Assembly (NCBI GenBank): GCA_903939755.1
Contig: CAJAII010000043.1
Span: 1 to 32,761 of the forward strand
Reading direction: 5' to 3'
DNA length: 32,761 nt
Origin: an uncultured Flavobacteriales bacterium
GTDB lineage: Bacteria > Bacteroidota > Bacteroidia > Flavobacteriales_D > Crocinitomicaceae
Positions 8,552 to 17,169 of the stretch are shown here, piece by piece. A program made the translations under genes and the position numbers. Within the stretch, counting starts at the first letter, position 1. Each line of letters begins with the position of its first letter. A model generated the notes under the pieces. It did not search any database and was not told where the DNA came from. It was given only the letters and a program-made list of their open reading frames with translations.

Positions 8552-9685
8552 ATGAAACTAACCAGACTTTACAGGGATTTTTTTGAAAGCGAAAAAGCTG
8601 GTGGACTCATTTTAGTTTTCGTGACAGCACTTTCACTTCTTCTGGCAAATTCAGCTTGGCAGACGGACTACATTCATTTTTGGCATCTTGAATTCGCTGG
8701 ACAAAGTACCGTTCATTGGATTAATGACGGACTAATGACGATATTTTTTCTACTCATTGGATTGGAATTAAAACGAGAAATTTATCATGGTGAACTTTCC
8801 AGCCTTAAAAATGCTACTTTACCCATTTTTGGCGCAGTAGGAGGGATGCTTGTCCCGGCAGTTTTGTTTTTATTGTTCAACTTTAGATCAAGCACCCAAG
8901 CAGGTGCCGGTATTCCGATGGCTACAGATATCGCTTTTGCCGTCGGTATTTTATCGCTGTTGGGGAATCGTGTGCCAAGCTCCCTGAAAATATTCTTGAC
9001 AGCCTTGGCAGTAATAGACGATTTAGGAGCCATTGTAATTATTGCCATTTTTTACACGAGCTCGATTGCATTTCTTAATTTATTTATCGCCCTAGGTATT
9101 TTTGGACTGCTACTTTTGCTAAACAAACTAAAAATTAAAGCCCTACTTCTTTATTTAATTGGTGGCGCTGCCATGTGGTATTTTATGTTGTATTCAGGTG
9201 TACATGCCACCATAACAGGCGTTTTGTTAGCATTTGTAATTCCATTTGGAAGCGGCAATGAAAATTCGACTTCTTATAAGCTTCAGCATTTTTTACACAA
9301 ACCCGTTGCTTTTATTATTTTACCCTTATTTGCCATGGCAAATACCTGCATTTCAGTTGGCGACAATTGGCAAAGCGGTTTAGGTCAACCTGCTAGCATA
9401 GGAATTATGGTGGGTCTTGTCATTGGAAAACCAGTAGGAATATGGCTCTTTTCATTTATCGGAGTGAGAGTTGGACTTTGTGCCTTACCGAAAGAATTGA
9501 AATGGAAAAACATACTTGGCGCAGGTATTTTAGGGGGAATCGGATTTACAATGTCTATCTTCATTACGCTCCTCGCGTTTGATAACGAAGTCATCGTTAA
9601 TAATTCAAAAATGGCTATTCTCTTAGCTTCCCTATTGGCAGGGTCAATTGGTTATATCTTTCTTAGACTGACACTAAAAAAATAA
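8552..9685 (+). CDS. nhaA: Na+/H+ antiporter NhaA
   Basis: NhaA exports Na+ (or Li+) in exchange for protons at the inner membrane, giving salt and alkaline-pH tolerance. The sequence shows the family's order of features: an amphipathic start (RDFFESEKAGG), INDGLMTIFFLLIGLELKRE, the ATDIAFA motif whose Asp is residue 126, and ALAVIDDLGA with the paired Asp 156/157 that bind the ions, then VHATITGVLLAF, PLFAMANT, GKPVGIW and GGIGFTMSIFITLLAF. There are about 12 membrane helices. At 377 residues it is close to the Escherichia coli protein (388). It has its own candidate promoter and is not part of an operon. Confidence 0.97.
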   Translation: MKLTRLYRDFFESEKAGGLILVFVTALSLLLANSAWQTDYIHFWHLEFAGQSTVHWINDGLMTIFFLLIGLELKREIYHGELSSLKNATLPIFGAVGGMLVPAVLFLLFNFRSSTQAGAGIPMATDIAFAVGILSLLGNRVPSSLKIFLTALAVIDDLGAIVIIAIFYTSSIAFLNLFIALGIFGLLLLLNKLKIKALLLYLIGGAAMWYFMLYSGVHATITGVLLAFVIPFGSGNENSTSYKLQHFLHKPVAFIILPLFAMANTCISVGDNWQSGLGQPASIGIMVGLVIGKPVGIWLFSFIGVRVGLCALPKELKWKNILGAGILGGIGFTMSIFITLLAFDNEVIVNNSKMAILLASLLAGSIGYIFLRLTLKK

Positions 9686-9792
9686 ATAGACCTTGTCAAA
9701 AAAATGTGAATGTGGCAACGAATTAAGAGCCGTTCAGCCAGATTTTATTTAGTAAATATTTTCACATTAAGTTTTGGTCTAGTTTAAATGCC

Positions 9793-9800
9793 TACTTTTG
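9793..9800 (+). promoter_or_regulatory. Candidate promoter for the 718-aa secreted protein
   Basis: TACTTTTG matches the -7 box TAnnTTTG, with a TTTTGG run at 9772-9777 about 16 bases upstream that can serve as the -33 TTG. The start codon lies 22 bases downstream. Confidence 0.55.
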
Positions 9801-9822
9801 CAGAAAATTTAACAAAAAAAAT

Positions 9823-11979
9823 ATGAAAAAAATCTACTTAATTATTCTTTTGTGCGCGATTTCTGCCAAGTTTTCCGCACAAACCTATTCCTCTATTGGT
9901 TTAACTTTGGGAGGTTATCAATATGACACCATCAATTCTTATGAAGACACCTTGAAATTTGTTTTTTCAGGCTTAAACGCAGGAGCTTTTGGTCAGGCAA
10001 AACTTAGAATTACGTATGCAGGTGATTTTGGTGCGGCTTCTGAATTTTTAACGGCTTATTTACCTGATTGGACGCCAATTGCAGGACAAACAGCTCCTAA
10101 TGCAGTAGGAAACGATTGCGAAACACAAGTTGATTCGCTTTATTTTAATGCTGCCTTAATTAATAACTTCCTTCCTTTAGATACATTTTATTTAATCACT
10201 TCTCCTAACGTTGATTTGTTTTGTATCGAACAACGGGTTAAGGTAGAGTTGATTTATGATTATTGTATTTTTGGTACACCAACTTATGCTAGTTTTTCCA
10301 TTCCGAATCAAACAACTTGTTCGGCATACGCTCCTCAAACGCTTGTTGGTTCTCCAGCAGGAGGAACTTTTTCGGGTGTTGGAATGTCAGGAAACGTATT
10401 TAATCCTGCAGGATTGACACCTGGTAATTACGGTATAACCTACACGGCCACTGATTTAATAGGTTGTACAACTTCCATAACTAATGAGGTAACTATTGCA
10501 AATGCACCGGAACCCATTAGTGAATTAGTTTGTAGTGGTTCAAGTCAAGCGTTGACTTTTTCCACGCCTCATGTTTTTGCGAATGACATATTATTGGGTT
10601 CCACAATTGATACAGCAAGCAACATTACTTTTTCTCCAATTGTCAATTCACCGACTAACTACTACTATGCAACGTATAGTCAACCAGCATTTTACATGAT
10701 AGATACTATTATTGCAGCCAACTTTGCTGTGGTTGATCACGACATCACTTCAGGTGACGATAGAGGTGGGATTTTAATTGGCGATACGAACGTATACATT
10801 CTTGGTGATAATGGTGTTTCACGATTTAACTTAAACTTACAAAACGAACAATATATCAATATTGATAACGATGGTATGTTTAACGATTTAACAACCAGAA
10901 AAATTTATTCTTTTTCAAATGCGCAAAATGATTTTCCTACAAATAATTTCGGCGGTACTTTTGTTGCATCGAAAATAATTGAATTGGACGTTAACCTTGT
11001 TCCAACTGGAAACGAAGTGGCCTTATCTCAAAACATTACCATTGGTTATGGTAATTTTAATCAATCATTAATGCTTTCTGGTTTTTCTGAAGTAATGGTA
11101 AGTGATGTAAACAACGATTTTTACAAGCTAGAAATTGTTTCTGGTAATGTAGCTTTAATGGGTCAACAAGCAGTTAATCCTTATGGTTCTGAAAATTGGA
11201 TGTCGTGGGGTGTTCTTGGATATGATGGATCAGATTATCATGCCTTTTACCGATCAAACTTTTCAGGAATCGTAGATTATAATTTTGGTACACAAACTGA
11301 AGTTGATCTTGATGGATTTAATGACTGGTCCGATTTGGCAAGCTTTACTGTAGATGAGCAAACAAATCGTTTATACTTCCATTATGAAGGGGGGACTTCA
11401 ACTTTCGGTGGTTTTAGTGAAACCTTAGGATATACTGACCTTTCAGATACGCTTCAGTTTTTAAATGGAGTTGTATCTTGTCCATCTTTAATTCAATATA
11501 CCTTTAATACTGTAAATCTAGGTGCTGATACTACCGTTTGTGATTCTACAGAAGTTATTGTTTTAGAGCCTGGATTAGGTTACAGTTCTTATACTTGGAA
11601 CGGTGTTAACAATAATTGGAATGTATTTCCGGTAAGTTCAACCAGTCAAGTAACTCTTGTAGTAGTGGACGATGCCAATTGTAATTTAACTGATACGATT
11701 ACAGTTACTTTCGATCCATGTGATGCAGGTTTATCTGAAATGGCGGAATTCGGTGTTTCAATCTATCCAAATCCGAACAAGAATTCATTCGCAGTAAATG
11801 CTGGCCTATTGGAAATTAATTCAATTCAGCTATTTGATATGAACGGTAAAATGGTGGGGGATGTAGCTGTGAAAAACGCAACAATTACCACTATTAATCA
11901 TCAATTAGAGAATGGTTTATACCTTGTTCGAATTGTGAGTGGAAATTCAACAACAACTCAACGAATTGTTGTACAGTAA
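9823..11979 (+). CDS. Large secreted T9SS cargo protein, 718 aa
   Basis: The signal peptide is MKKIYLIILLCAISAKFSA, then Gln. An N-terminal beta-rich domain (residues 20-150) is followed by an Ig/PKD-like unit with TFSGVGMSGNVFNPAGLTPG (about 185-230), a long central region resembling a beta-propeller or surface-adhesin repeat (aspartate-rich loops DHDITSGDDRGG, NIDNDGMFNDL), and a second Ig-like unit with LGADTTVCDSTEV and SYTWNG. The last 75 residues are a T9SS type A sorting domain (VSIYPNPNKNSFAV, IQLFDMNGKMV, NGLYLVRIV). It is thus secreted across the outer membrane. No catalytic motif was seen; adhesion or surface binding is plausible but is an inference. It is monocistronic, with its own promoter and a strong terminator. 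Confidence 0.88.
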   Translation: MKKIYLIILLCAISAKFSAQTYSSIGLTLGGYQYDTINSYEDTLKFVFSGLNAGAFGQAKLRITYAGDFGAASEFLTAYLPDWTPIAGQTAPNAVGNDCETQVDSLYFNAALINNFLPLDTFYLITSPNVDLFCIEQRVKVELIYDYCIFGTPTYASFSIPNQTTCSAYAPQTLVGSPAGGTFSGVGMSGNVFNPAGLTPGNYGITYTATDLIGCTTSITNEVTIANAPEPISELVCSGSSQALTFSTPHVFANDILLGSTIDTASNITFSPIVNSPTNYYYATYSQPAFYMIDTIIAANFAVVDHDITSGDDRGGILIGDTNVYILGDNGVSRFNLNLQNEQYINIDNDGMFNDLTTRKIYSFSNAQNDFPTNNFGGTFVASKIIELDVNLVPTGNEVALSQNITIGYGNFNQSLMLSGFSEVMVSDVNNDFYKLEIVSGNVALMGQQAVNPYGSENWMSWGVLGYDGSDYHAFYRSNFSGIVDYNFGTQTEVDLDGFNDWSDLASFTVDEQTNRLYFHYEGGTSTFGGFSETLGYTDLSDTLQFLNGVVSCPSLIQYTFNTVNLGADTTVCDSTEVIVLEPGLGYSSYTWNGVNNNWNVFPVSSTSQVTLVVVDDANCNLTDTITVTFDPCDAGLSEMAEFGVSIYPNPNKNSFAVNAGLLEINSIQLFDMNGKMVGDVAVKNATITTINHQLENGLYLVRIVSGNSTTTQRIVVQ

Positions 11980-12056
11980 TTAAGTGATTTAAATTCCTAT
12001 AAATAATATTAAAGTTTTTTAAGGAGGTTCAAATCAATTTGATTTAAATTTATACT

Positions 12057-12111
12057 AGTGGTTTTCTTTAAGCTATTTTAATCGATAGTTAGAGAAAACC
12101 ACTTTTTTTTT
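12057..12111 (+). terminator. Rho-independent terminator after the 718-aa cargo gene
   Basis: An 11-bp perfect stem, AGTGGTTTTCT (12057-12067) with AGAAAACCACT (12093-12103), is followed immediately by a run of T to 12111. It lies about 80 bases after the stop codon at 11979. Confidence 0.9.
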
Positions 12112-12141
12112 GCACACTATTGATTAGTACAAGTCTCCACA

Positions 12142-12215
12142 ATCAATAAAGTCTGATTTCTATGCCCGACAAGGCTTGACTATTTTTAACGCTGGATGAA
12201 ATTCCACTAAAAAAT
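12142..12215 (+). repeat. REP-like repeat, copy A (degenerate)
   Basis: First of four copies of an intergenic repeat with two small hairpins: a GCCC..GGGC stem and CTGGATGAAATCCAG, joined by TTTTAACG. In this copy both stems are imperfect (AAGGC for AGGGC, ATTCCAC for ATCCAG). The 20 bases before the first stem (ATCAATAAAGTCTGATTTCT) are shared with copy D. Confidence 0.75.
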
Positions 12216-12270
12216 AGCTGAATCCCCGTTTATGTAATGTATCTGAAATTGGCTAACTTTCTTTTCAGCT

Positions 12271-12343
12271 TTTCTAAGCCCGACAGGGCTTGACTATTTT
12301 AACGCTGGATGAAATCCAGTGAAAAAAACATCCGTGTCCCTCC
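12271..12343 (+). repeat. REP-like repeat, copy B
   Basis: Intact copy: GCCCGACAGGGC hairpin, spacer with TTTTAACG, then CTGGATGAAATCCAG hairpin, A-run, and the tail CATCCGTG shared with copy C. It is followed directly by the 19-bp hairpin at 12344. Confidence 0.8.
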
Positions 12344-12387
12344 CTTTAATGCATGTATCCGCGGTTATGCGGATACATGCATTAAAG
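12344..12387. repeat. Perfect 19-bp inverted repeat
   Basis: Left arm CTTTAATGCATGTATCCGC (12344-12362) pairs without mismatch with the right arm (12369-12387) around the loop GGTTAT. No T-run follows, and the nearest upstream gene already has a terminator, so a transcription terminator is unlikely. It adjoins REP-like copy B. Confidence 0.85.
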
Positions 12388-12525
12388 ATTTTGCAGTAAG
12401 TATCGTTAGTTCGACACTGTTAGATTTCCGTTTTAGTATCCTGTGCTTGTATTGGATGCAATAAACCCCACAATTTGAAGAGAAAGGATTTCTCATCTAT
12501 TATTTTTTATAAGGTCTAGTATTAG

Positions 12526-12533
12526 TATTTTTG
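12526..12533 (+). promoter_or_regulatory. Candidate -7 box for the DoxX gene (TATTTTTG)
   Basis: TATTTTTG matches TAnnTTTG and lies 21 bases before the ATG at 12555. It also argues against a TTG start at 12531, which would begin inside the promoter. Confidence 0.55.
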
Positions 12534-12554
12534 CAACGCAATCAATTAAATAAT

Positions 12555-12974
12555 ATGAAACTACAGAAATTATTATCGGGAACAGAGCCATTAACTCAAA
12601 ACTATATTGTGATAATTAGAGTCGTAATGGGGATGCTTTTCATCTATCATGGACGTGAATTATTTGATGTTAAAGCAATGTCAAATTTTGCTGCTTGGCT
12701 TAAAAAAGATTTGCATTTTCCACTGCCGCTTCTTATGGCTTACCTACGAACCGGAGCTGAGTTTTTTGGAGGAATTATGTTAATTCTTGGCCTTTTCACC
12801 CGATTAGCCTCATTTTTAATCTGTTTTACCATGTTAGTGGCAGGATTTATTGTGGACAAAGGTGACTTTTTCGGAGAAGGAGAAATGCCCTTTGCTTATG
12901 CGGCTATTTTATTCACTATATTTTTAACAGGACCAGGTAAGTTGTCATTAGATAATTTCTTTTTTAAAAAGTAA
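12555..12974 (+). CDS. DoxX family membrane protein
   Basis: The start at ATG 12555 is chosen because the longer frame from 12531 begins inside the candidate promoter. The 139-residue protein shows a DoxX layout of four membrane helices: YIVIIRVVMGMLFIYHGREL, LMAYLRTGAEFFGGIMLILG, LASFLICFTMLVAGFI and FAYAAILFTIFLTGPGKLSLD, the last being the typical helix and GPG-x-LSLD end of the family. DoxX proteins are inner-membrane proteins of varied or unknown role; some are linked to redox stress or to quinone-dependent sulphur oxidation. It stands alone between repeat-rich non-coding stretches. Confidence 0.9.
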   Translation: MKLQKLLSGTEPLTQNYIVIIRVVMGMLFIYHGRELFDVKAMSNFAAWLKKDLHFPLPLLMAYLRTGAEFFGGIMLILGLFTRLASFLICFTMLVAGFIVDKGDFFGEGEMPFAYAAILFTIFLTGPGKLSLDNFFFKK

Positions 12975-13016
12975 AGCGTATTTAAGGTCGGGAATCATTA
13001 GTGTCTTTCTAGAGCT

Positions 13017-13110
13017 CATCGAGCGTAGTCGAGATGCGCTCAATCCACTAAACGAGAATCGAGCGGCTTGTGCTGAGCCTGCCGAAGTAAGTCGAGATGC
13101 ACGACTTCAA
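13017..13110. repeat. GTCGAGATGC-type intergenic repeats
   Basis: Two related units, around CGAGCGTAGTCGAGATGCGC (13019-13038) and GCTGAGCCTGCCGAAGTAAG (13072-13091, followed by TCGAGATGCACGAC), share GTCGAGATGC and the GCTGAGCCTGCCGAAG string seen widely as dispersed intergenic repeats in Bacteroidota. No coding frame crosses them. Confidence 0.6.
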
Positions 13111-13129
13111 TCGAGAATTGATTTTTTTC

Positions 13130-13190
13130 GTTCTTTTGTACTTTTGCTGAGCTTGCCGTAGTATCAAGACAAAAGGACAAAGTATAAAAA
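13130..13190. repeat. Degenerate inverted repeat with GCTGAGCTTGCCG core
   Basis: TTCTTTTGTACTTTTG and the downstream CAAGACAAAAGGACAAAG form an imperfect long stem around a third GCTGAGCTTGCCG unit. It looks like a decayed copy of a dispersed hairpin repeat. It contains a TACTTTTG at 13139-13146, but no gene follows. Confidence 0.5.
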
Positions 13191-13294
13191 GTTAGATTTT
13201 ATCGGACAATAGTGAATATGGCAAGAGAAAATGAAATAATTATAATGGATAATAAACTTATATGATTGATTTTAAATACACTACAAGACTATAA

Positions 13295-13362
13295 TCCCAT
13301 AGGGGCTGAGTGTTTTTAACGCTGGATGAAATCCAGTGAAAAAAAAACATCCGTGCTCCTCC
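13295..13362 (+). repeat. REP-like repeat, copy C
   Basis: The second hairpin CTGGATGAAATCCAG, the A-run and the tail CATCCGTG are intact; the first stem is CCCATAGGGG instead of GCCC..GGGC, so the stem is kept although its bases differ. Confidence 0.75.
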
Positions 13363-13424
13363 ATTTCCACCATATGCGGCTTATCCCACATACCCTAAGA
13401 CATCACAATCGTATAAGGATGGTT

Positions 13425-13497
13425 ATCAGTAAAGTTTGATTTCTAAGCCCGAAAGGGCTTGAATGTTTTAACGCTGGATGAAATCCAGTGAAAAAAC
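13425..13497 (+). repeat. REP-like repeat, copy D
   Basis: Intact copy with GCCCGAAAGGGC and CTGGATGAAATCCAG hairpins joined by a TTTTAACG spacer. The 20 bases before it (ATCAGTAAAGTTTGATTTCT) match those of copy A. The stretch from 12975 to 13620 holds copies C and D and the GTCGAGATGC repeats, and no gene. Confidence 0.8.
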
Positions 13498-13620
13498 AGG
13501 CGATAGATAGTTCCCTTTTTGGAATGTATTTTTGTTTAAAATCATGACAAAAAGATCTTGTGGTAAGATAGCGATCAGTCAATTAAACTTGTATTTGTAA
13601 TTCAATCTCATCTCTAAAAC

Positions 13621-14229
13621 ATGGATCTATTCAATAACGAAATTCAAGGCCAAACCAACCTACTACCGAAAGATGGTATCGTAGTTTATCATAAAAATCT
13701 CTTGACAAGCCAAGAAGCCAATCATTACTTCGACTGTTTATTAAATACAATTGAATGGAAAAACGACCAAGCATTTATATATGGGAAATTAATAATTACC
13801 AAACGAAAAGTAGCTTGGTATGGCGACACAGATTTTGAATACACGTATTCAAAGATCACTAAAAGAGCATTGCCTTGGACACCGGAATTAGTAGAATTAA
13901 AACAAATGATCGAAGATAAAACGGGCGAAAAATTCAATTCCTGTTTACTCAACTTATACCATAATGGCGATGAAGGAATGGCTTGGCATAGCGATGCAGA
14001 AAAAGAGTTAAAAAAAAATGGGGCAATTGGCTCCTTGAGTCTTGGGGCAGAACGTAAATTCACTTTCAAGCACAAGGAAACACAAGAAACGATTTCTTTA
14101 ATTCTAGAAAACGGAAGCCTATTACTAATGAAAGGCCAAACACAAACTAGTTGGCTTCATCGTCTTCCTCCAACAAAACTAATTTCTACACCTAGAATAA
14201 ACTTAACGTTCAGGTCAATTGAATTATAA
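13621..14229 (+). CDS. AlkB-like 2-oxoglutarate/Fe(II) dioxygenase
   Basis: AlkB-like enzymes use Fe(II) and 2-oxoglutarate to remove alkyl damage (1-methyladenine, 3-methylcytosine) from nucleic acid by oxidation. The iron ligands are visible as the HxD pair His123/Asp125 (GMAWHSDAEKEL) and His180 (SWLHRLPP), and the 2-oxoglutarate-binding arginine lies in RINLTFR (192-198). The substrate-contact region has LLNLYHNGDEGM and the typical SLSLGAERKF. At 202 residues it is closest in pattern to the ALKBH2/3-type branch, common in Bacteroidota, rather than classical E. coli AlkB. It has no signal peptide and stands alone. Confidence 0.92.
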   Translation: MDLFNNEIQGQTNLLPKDGIVVYHKNLLTSQEANHYFDCLLNTIEWKNDQAFIYGKLIITKRKVAWYGDTDFEYTYSKITKRALPWTPELVELKQMIEDKTGEKFNSCLLNLYHNGDEGMAWHSDAEKELKKNGAIGSLSLGAERKFTFKHKETQETISLILENGSLLLMKGQTQTSWLHRLPPTKLISTPRINLTFRSIEL

Positions 14230-14365
14230 GTAGTTCGATTGGCTAAGATGGAGAAGTATAGTTGCCGATGACACTAAATTAAATCCAATCACAATTTTTC
14301 ATACCCGGGCTATTATTTTCTGTTATGCTTTCTTTTAACTAATTTTAAACTTTAAATTAAGTGGC

Positions 14366-15574
14366 ATGTCGAAGGAAGTTTTCATTGTTGATGGTATTAG
14401 AACACCAATTGGTTCCTTGTCGGGAGCCTTGCGTAATGTGCGGGCTGATGATATGGGCGCGCATGTCCTAAAGTCGCTAATGGAGAGGAATCCTAAGCTT
14501 GATCCATCTTTGGTGGAAGATGTTATTTTTGGCTGTGCCAACCAAGCGGGAGAAGATAATCGAAATGTGGCAAGAATGTCTTTGCTACTAGCTGGTTTAC
14601 CGCTAACAATTGGTGGTGAAACGGTGAATCGTTTATGTGCTTCTGGAATGGCAGCAACGATTAATGCCTCACGAGCAATAAAAGATGGTGCTGGAGAAAT
14701 ATACATTTCTGGTGGCGTTGAACAAATGACGCGCGCTCCATGGATAATGTCTAAGTCGGCAAATGCCTTTGGCCGTGATATGCAATTAGCAGATTCTACT
14801 TTTGGATGGCGATTTATAAATCCACAAATGGAAATGCTGTATGGCGTTGATAGTATGGGAATGACAGCAGAAAATTTGGCCCTTAAATATGATATTTCAC
14901 GTGAAAATCAAGATCAATTTGCACTATGGTCGCAACAGAAGTTTGCAGCTGCTAGAGAAAATGGGTTTTTCAACGATGAAATTGTTCCGGTAATTATCCC
15001 ACAAAAAAAAGGACCCTCCATTGTTGTTGATCAGGATGAATTTCCTAGACCATCAACCACTTTTGAAACGCTAGCTGGTCTTCGTCCTGCTTTTACAAAA
15101 ACAGGAACTGTAACCGCAGGAAATTCCTCGGGATTAAATGATGGAGCCGCAGCCTTGCTATTGGCGTCCTCGGATGCATGCATAAAGCAAGGCCTCACGC
15201 CGCTTGCACGAATAGTGGCTGCTTCGGTGGCGGGCGTAGAACCTTCGATTATGGGAATTGGCCCCGTAAAAGCATCACAAAAAGTACTCGAAAGAGCTGG
15301 CCTTTCATTGGATCAAATGGATTTAATTGAAATTAATGAAGCGTTTTCTGCTCAAGTGCTAGCCTGTTTAAAAGAATTAAACATTGCTGCCGACGATCAG
15401 CGTGTTAATCCAACCGGTGGTGCTATTGCGCTAGGACATCCATTAGGCATGTCGGGTGCAAGAATTCTATTAAGTGCGGCAAGGCAATTGACAATTACCA
15501 AAAAACGCTATGCATTGGTTACCATGTGTATTGGAGTAGGGCAAGGGTACGCTGTTATTTTAGAACGAGCATGA
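14366..15574 (+). CDS. Thiolase (acetyl-CoA C-acyltransferase), 3-oxoadipyl-CoA thiolase-like
   Basis: Thiolases cleave 3-oxoacyl-CoA with CoA into acetyl-CoA and a shortened acyl-CoA. All catalytic positions are present: nucleophile Cys91 in NRLCASGM, His358 in ALGHPLGMSG and Cys388 in MCIGVGQG; also GTVTAGNSSGLNDGAAA and NEAFSAQ. The details TIGGETVNRLCASGM, DEFPRP and CIGVGQG resemble the PcaF/PaaJ group (3-oxoadipyl-CoA thiolase), but ordinary fatty-acid thiolases are also possible, and no phenylacetate or beta-ketoadipate genes are nearby. Its stop overlaps the next gene's start by four bases (ATGA), so the lipoprotein gene downstream is probably translated by coupling. Confidence 0.93.
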   Translation: MSKEVFIVDGIRTPIGSLSGALRNVRADDMGAHVLKSLMERNPKLDPSLVEDVIFGCANQAGEDNRNVARMSLLLAGLPLTIGGETVNRLCASGMAATINASRAIKDGAGEIYISGGVEQMTRAPWIMSKSANAFGRDMQLADSTFGWRFINPQMEMLYGVDSMGMTAENLALKYDISRENQDQFALWSQQKFAAARENGFFNDEIVPVIIPQKKGPSIVVDQDEFPRPSTTFETLAGLRPAFTKTGTVTAGNSSGLNDGAAALLLASSDACIKQGLTPLARIVAASVAGVEPSIMGIGPVKASQKVLERAGLSLDQMDLIEINEAFSAQVLACLKELNIAADDQRVNPTGGAIALGHPLGMSGARILLSAARQLTITKKRYALVTMCIGVGQGYAVILERA

Positions 15575-17169
15575 AAAAAAACTTCCTACCTATCTCATTT
15601 TTGAGTATGTTATTACTCGCATTTACTGCTTGTCGCAAAGAAAATACCACATGGAAGAATGATTGGGTTGCTCCAATAATTAATGATACATTAAGTTTAG
15701 GGAATTTTTACAACGATTCTACACTTATTGCCGGAACAAATGGCACAATTGACCTTGATTTTTCGCGCACCATTCTGGATGTAGGAATTGCTGATATAGT
15801 TAAGATACCTGATACTTCCATTGTTCAAATTTTCCATCCAACTGTTGCTGGATTAACGATTCCACCAGGATTTGATGTTTTTAATGCCGTGGAGGAACAC
15901 AGCCTTTCTCTTCCGGTTATCCAGCTAAAAAAAATTAGGGTGTATTCAGGGAAAATAACATTAAAAGTTTACAATCCTTTAAATACCATTGCTTTGTATA
16001 AGGTGATTTTACCTGGAGTGGTGAAAAATGGGGTGGTTTTCGAGCAGTCGTATTCCGTTCCTGCTGGTACTCAAGCTAATCCAGGGACATCAACCGCTAT
16101 TCTTGACGTAAGTGGTTATGAGATGGACTTGCGAGGAATCAATGGTACCCATTTTAATGTCCTTCGATCGCAACTAAATGTTAAAACAGATCCTTTAGGT
16201 CCTTCTATTAACTTAAATCTTTCCGATGAATTTAAAGTAGAAGCGGAAATTGAAAATTTGAAAATGGATTATGCCTTGGGTTATTTTGGAAATCAAATTA
16301 TTTCTGATACCAGCATATTGACAGTTCCTTACCTAGATAATATTACTGCAGGCTTACTTGATTTGCCATCCGTTAATTTACAAGTAGAAATCGAAAATGG
16401 CATGAAAGTTCCAATTAAAGGAATAATAAGTCTTATTGAAAATACGAATACCAATAATCAAACTGTTTCGCTTACAGCTAGTTCTTTGGGCCAGCCCATC
16501 TTAATTTCTCCTGCCATTGGAAGTTGGAATACACTGCAACCCAGTACTAACGAGATTGCGTTTAATGCCACGAATAGCAATGTGGAACAAGTGCTCGAGA
16601 ATCTTGGGAGTACGTATAATCTTGGATACAGTATTCAATTGAATCCACTTGGAAATGTAAATGGAAGTTGGGATGAAATCTTTTCCACTTCAAGAATAAA
16701 AGTAAAACTAAAAGCACAAATGCCCTTGCAATTGATGGCAGATGGATTAACACTTCAAGATACCTTTGATGTTAATTTAAAACAAACTTCCCCCAATATT
16801 TCTGTTGTCTCTGGAAAGTTGATTCTTGAAGCGATGAATGCTTTTCCAATGCAATGCGAAGTGAAATTGTCTTTTTTAACGGATCAAGGATTTACCATAG
16901 AAGAAGTGTTTGGAACTTCCTTAATTCAATCTGCTAATTATGGCGCAATTGATCCAGTTGATGGCTTGAGAAAGAAATTATCTATTCTAGAATTTGTTTT
17001 TCCTGAATCGCTAATAAATTCCCTTGACCTAATTAAAAAATTAAAAGTGGAAGTTCAATTAAATACGCCCAATCCAATAAATGGAGTCAATCAAACAGTC
17101 GCCATTCCATATGGGGCTTTTGTTGGGGTGAAGATTAAAACAGCTTTTCAAACTAAAGTAAGTTATTGA
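15571..17169 (+). CDS. Large outer-membrane lipoprotein of unknown function
   Basis: The start at 15571 overlaps the thiolase stop (ATGA) and opens a lipoprotein signal: MKKNFLPISFLSMLLLAFTAC, with the lipobox Cys at residue 21. A mature protein of about 510 residues follows, almost entirely predicted beta strand with regular hydrophobic/polar alternation (for example VNLQVEIENGMKVPIKGIIS, VKLKAQMPLQLMADGLTL). No known domain is recognised. It probably is anchored in the outer membrane. The next gene, an outer-membrane barrel, starts at its stop codon, so the two may work as a pair. Confidence 0.85.
   Translation: MKKNFLPISFLSMLLLAFTACRKENTTWKNDWVAPIINDTLSLGNFYNDSTLIAGTNGTIDLDFSRTILDVGIADIVKIPDTSIVQIFHPTVAGLTIPPGFDVFNAVEEHSLSLPVIQLKKIRVYSGKITLKVYNPLNTIALYKVILPGVVKNGVVFEQSYSVPAGTQANPGTSTAILDVSGYEMDLRGINGTHFNVLRSQLNVKTDPLGPSINLNLSDEFKVEAEIENLKMDYALGYFGNQIISDTSILTVPYLDNITAGLLDLPSVNLQVEIENGMKVPIKGIISLIENTNTNNQTVSLTASSLGQPILISPAIGSWNTLQPSTNEIAFNATNSNVEQVLENLGSTYNLGYSIQLNPLGNVNGSWDEIFSTSRIKVKLKAQMPLQLMADGLTLQDTFDVNLKQTSPNISVVSGKLILEAMNAFPMQCEVKLSFLTDQGFTIEEVFGTSLIQSANYGAIDPVDGLRKKLSILEFVFPESLINSLDLIKKLKVEVQLNTPNPINGVNQTVAIPYGAFVGVKIKTAFQTKVSY

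Noticed and set aside
13139..13146. TACTTTTG as a promoter -7 box
   Set aside because: It lies inside a degenerate repeat and no gene or RNA follows within a reasonable distance.
13725..14075. Minus-strand frame of 116 codons within the AlkB-like gene
   Set aside because: It is antisense to a gene with intact catalytic motifs and has no features of its own.
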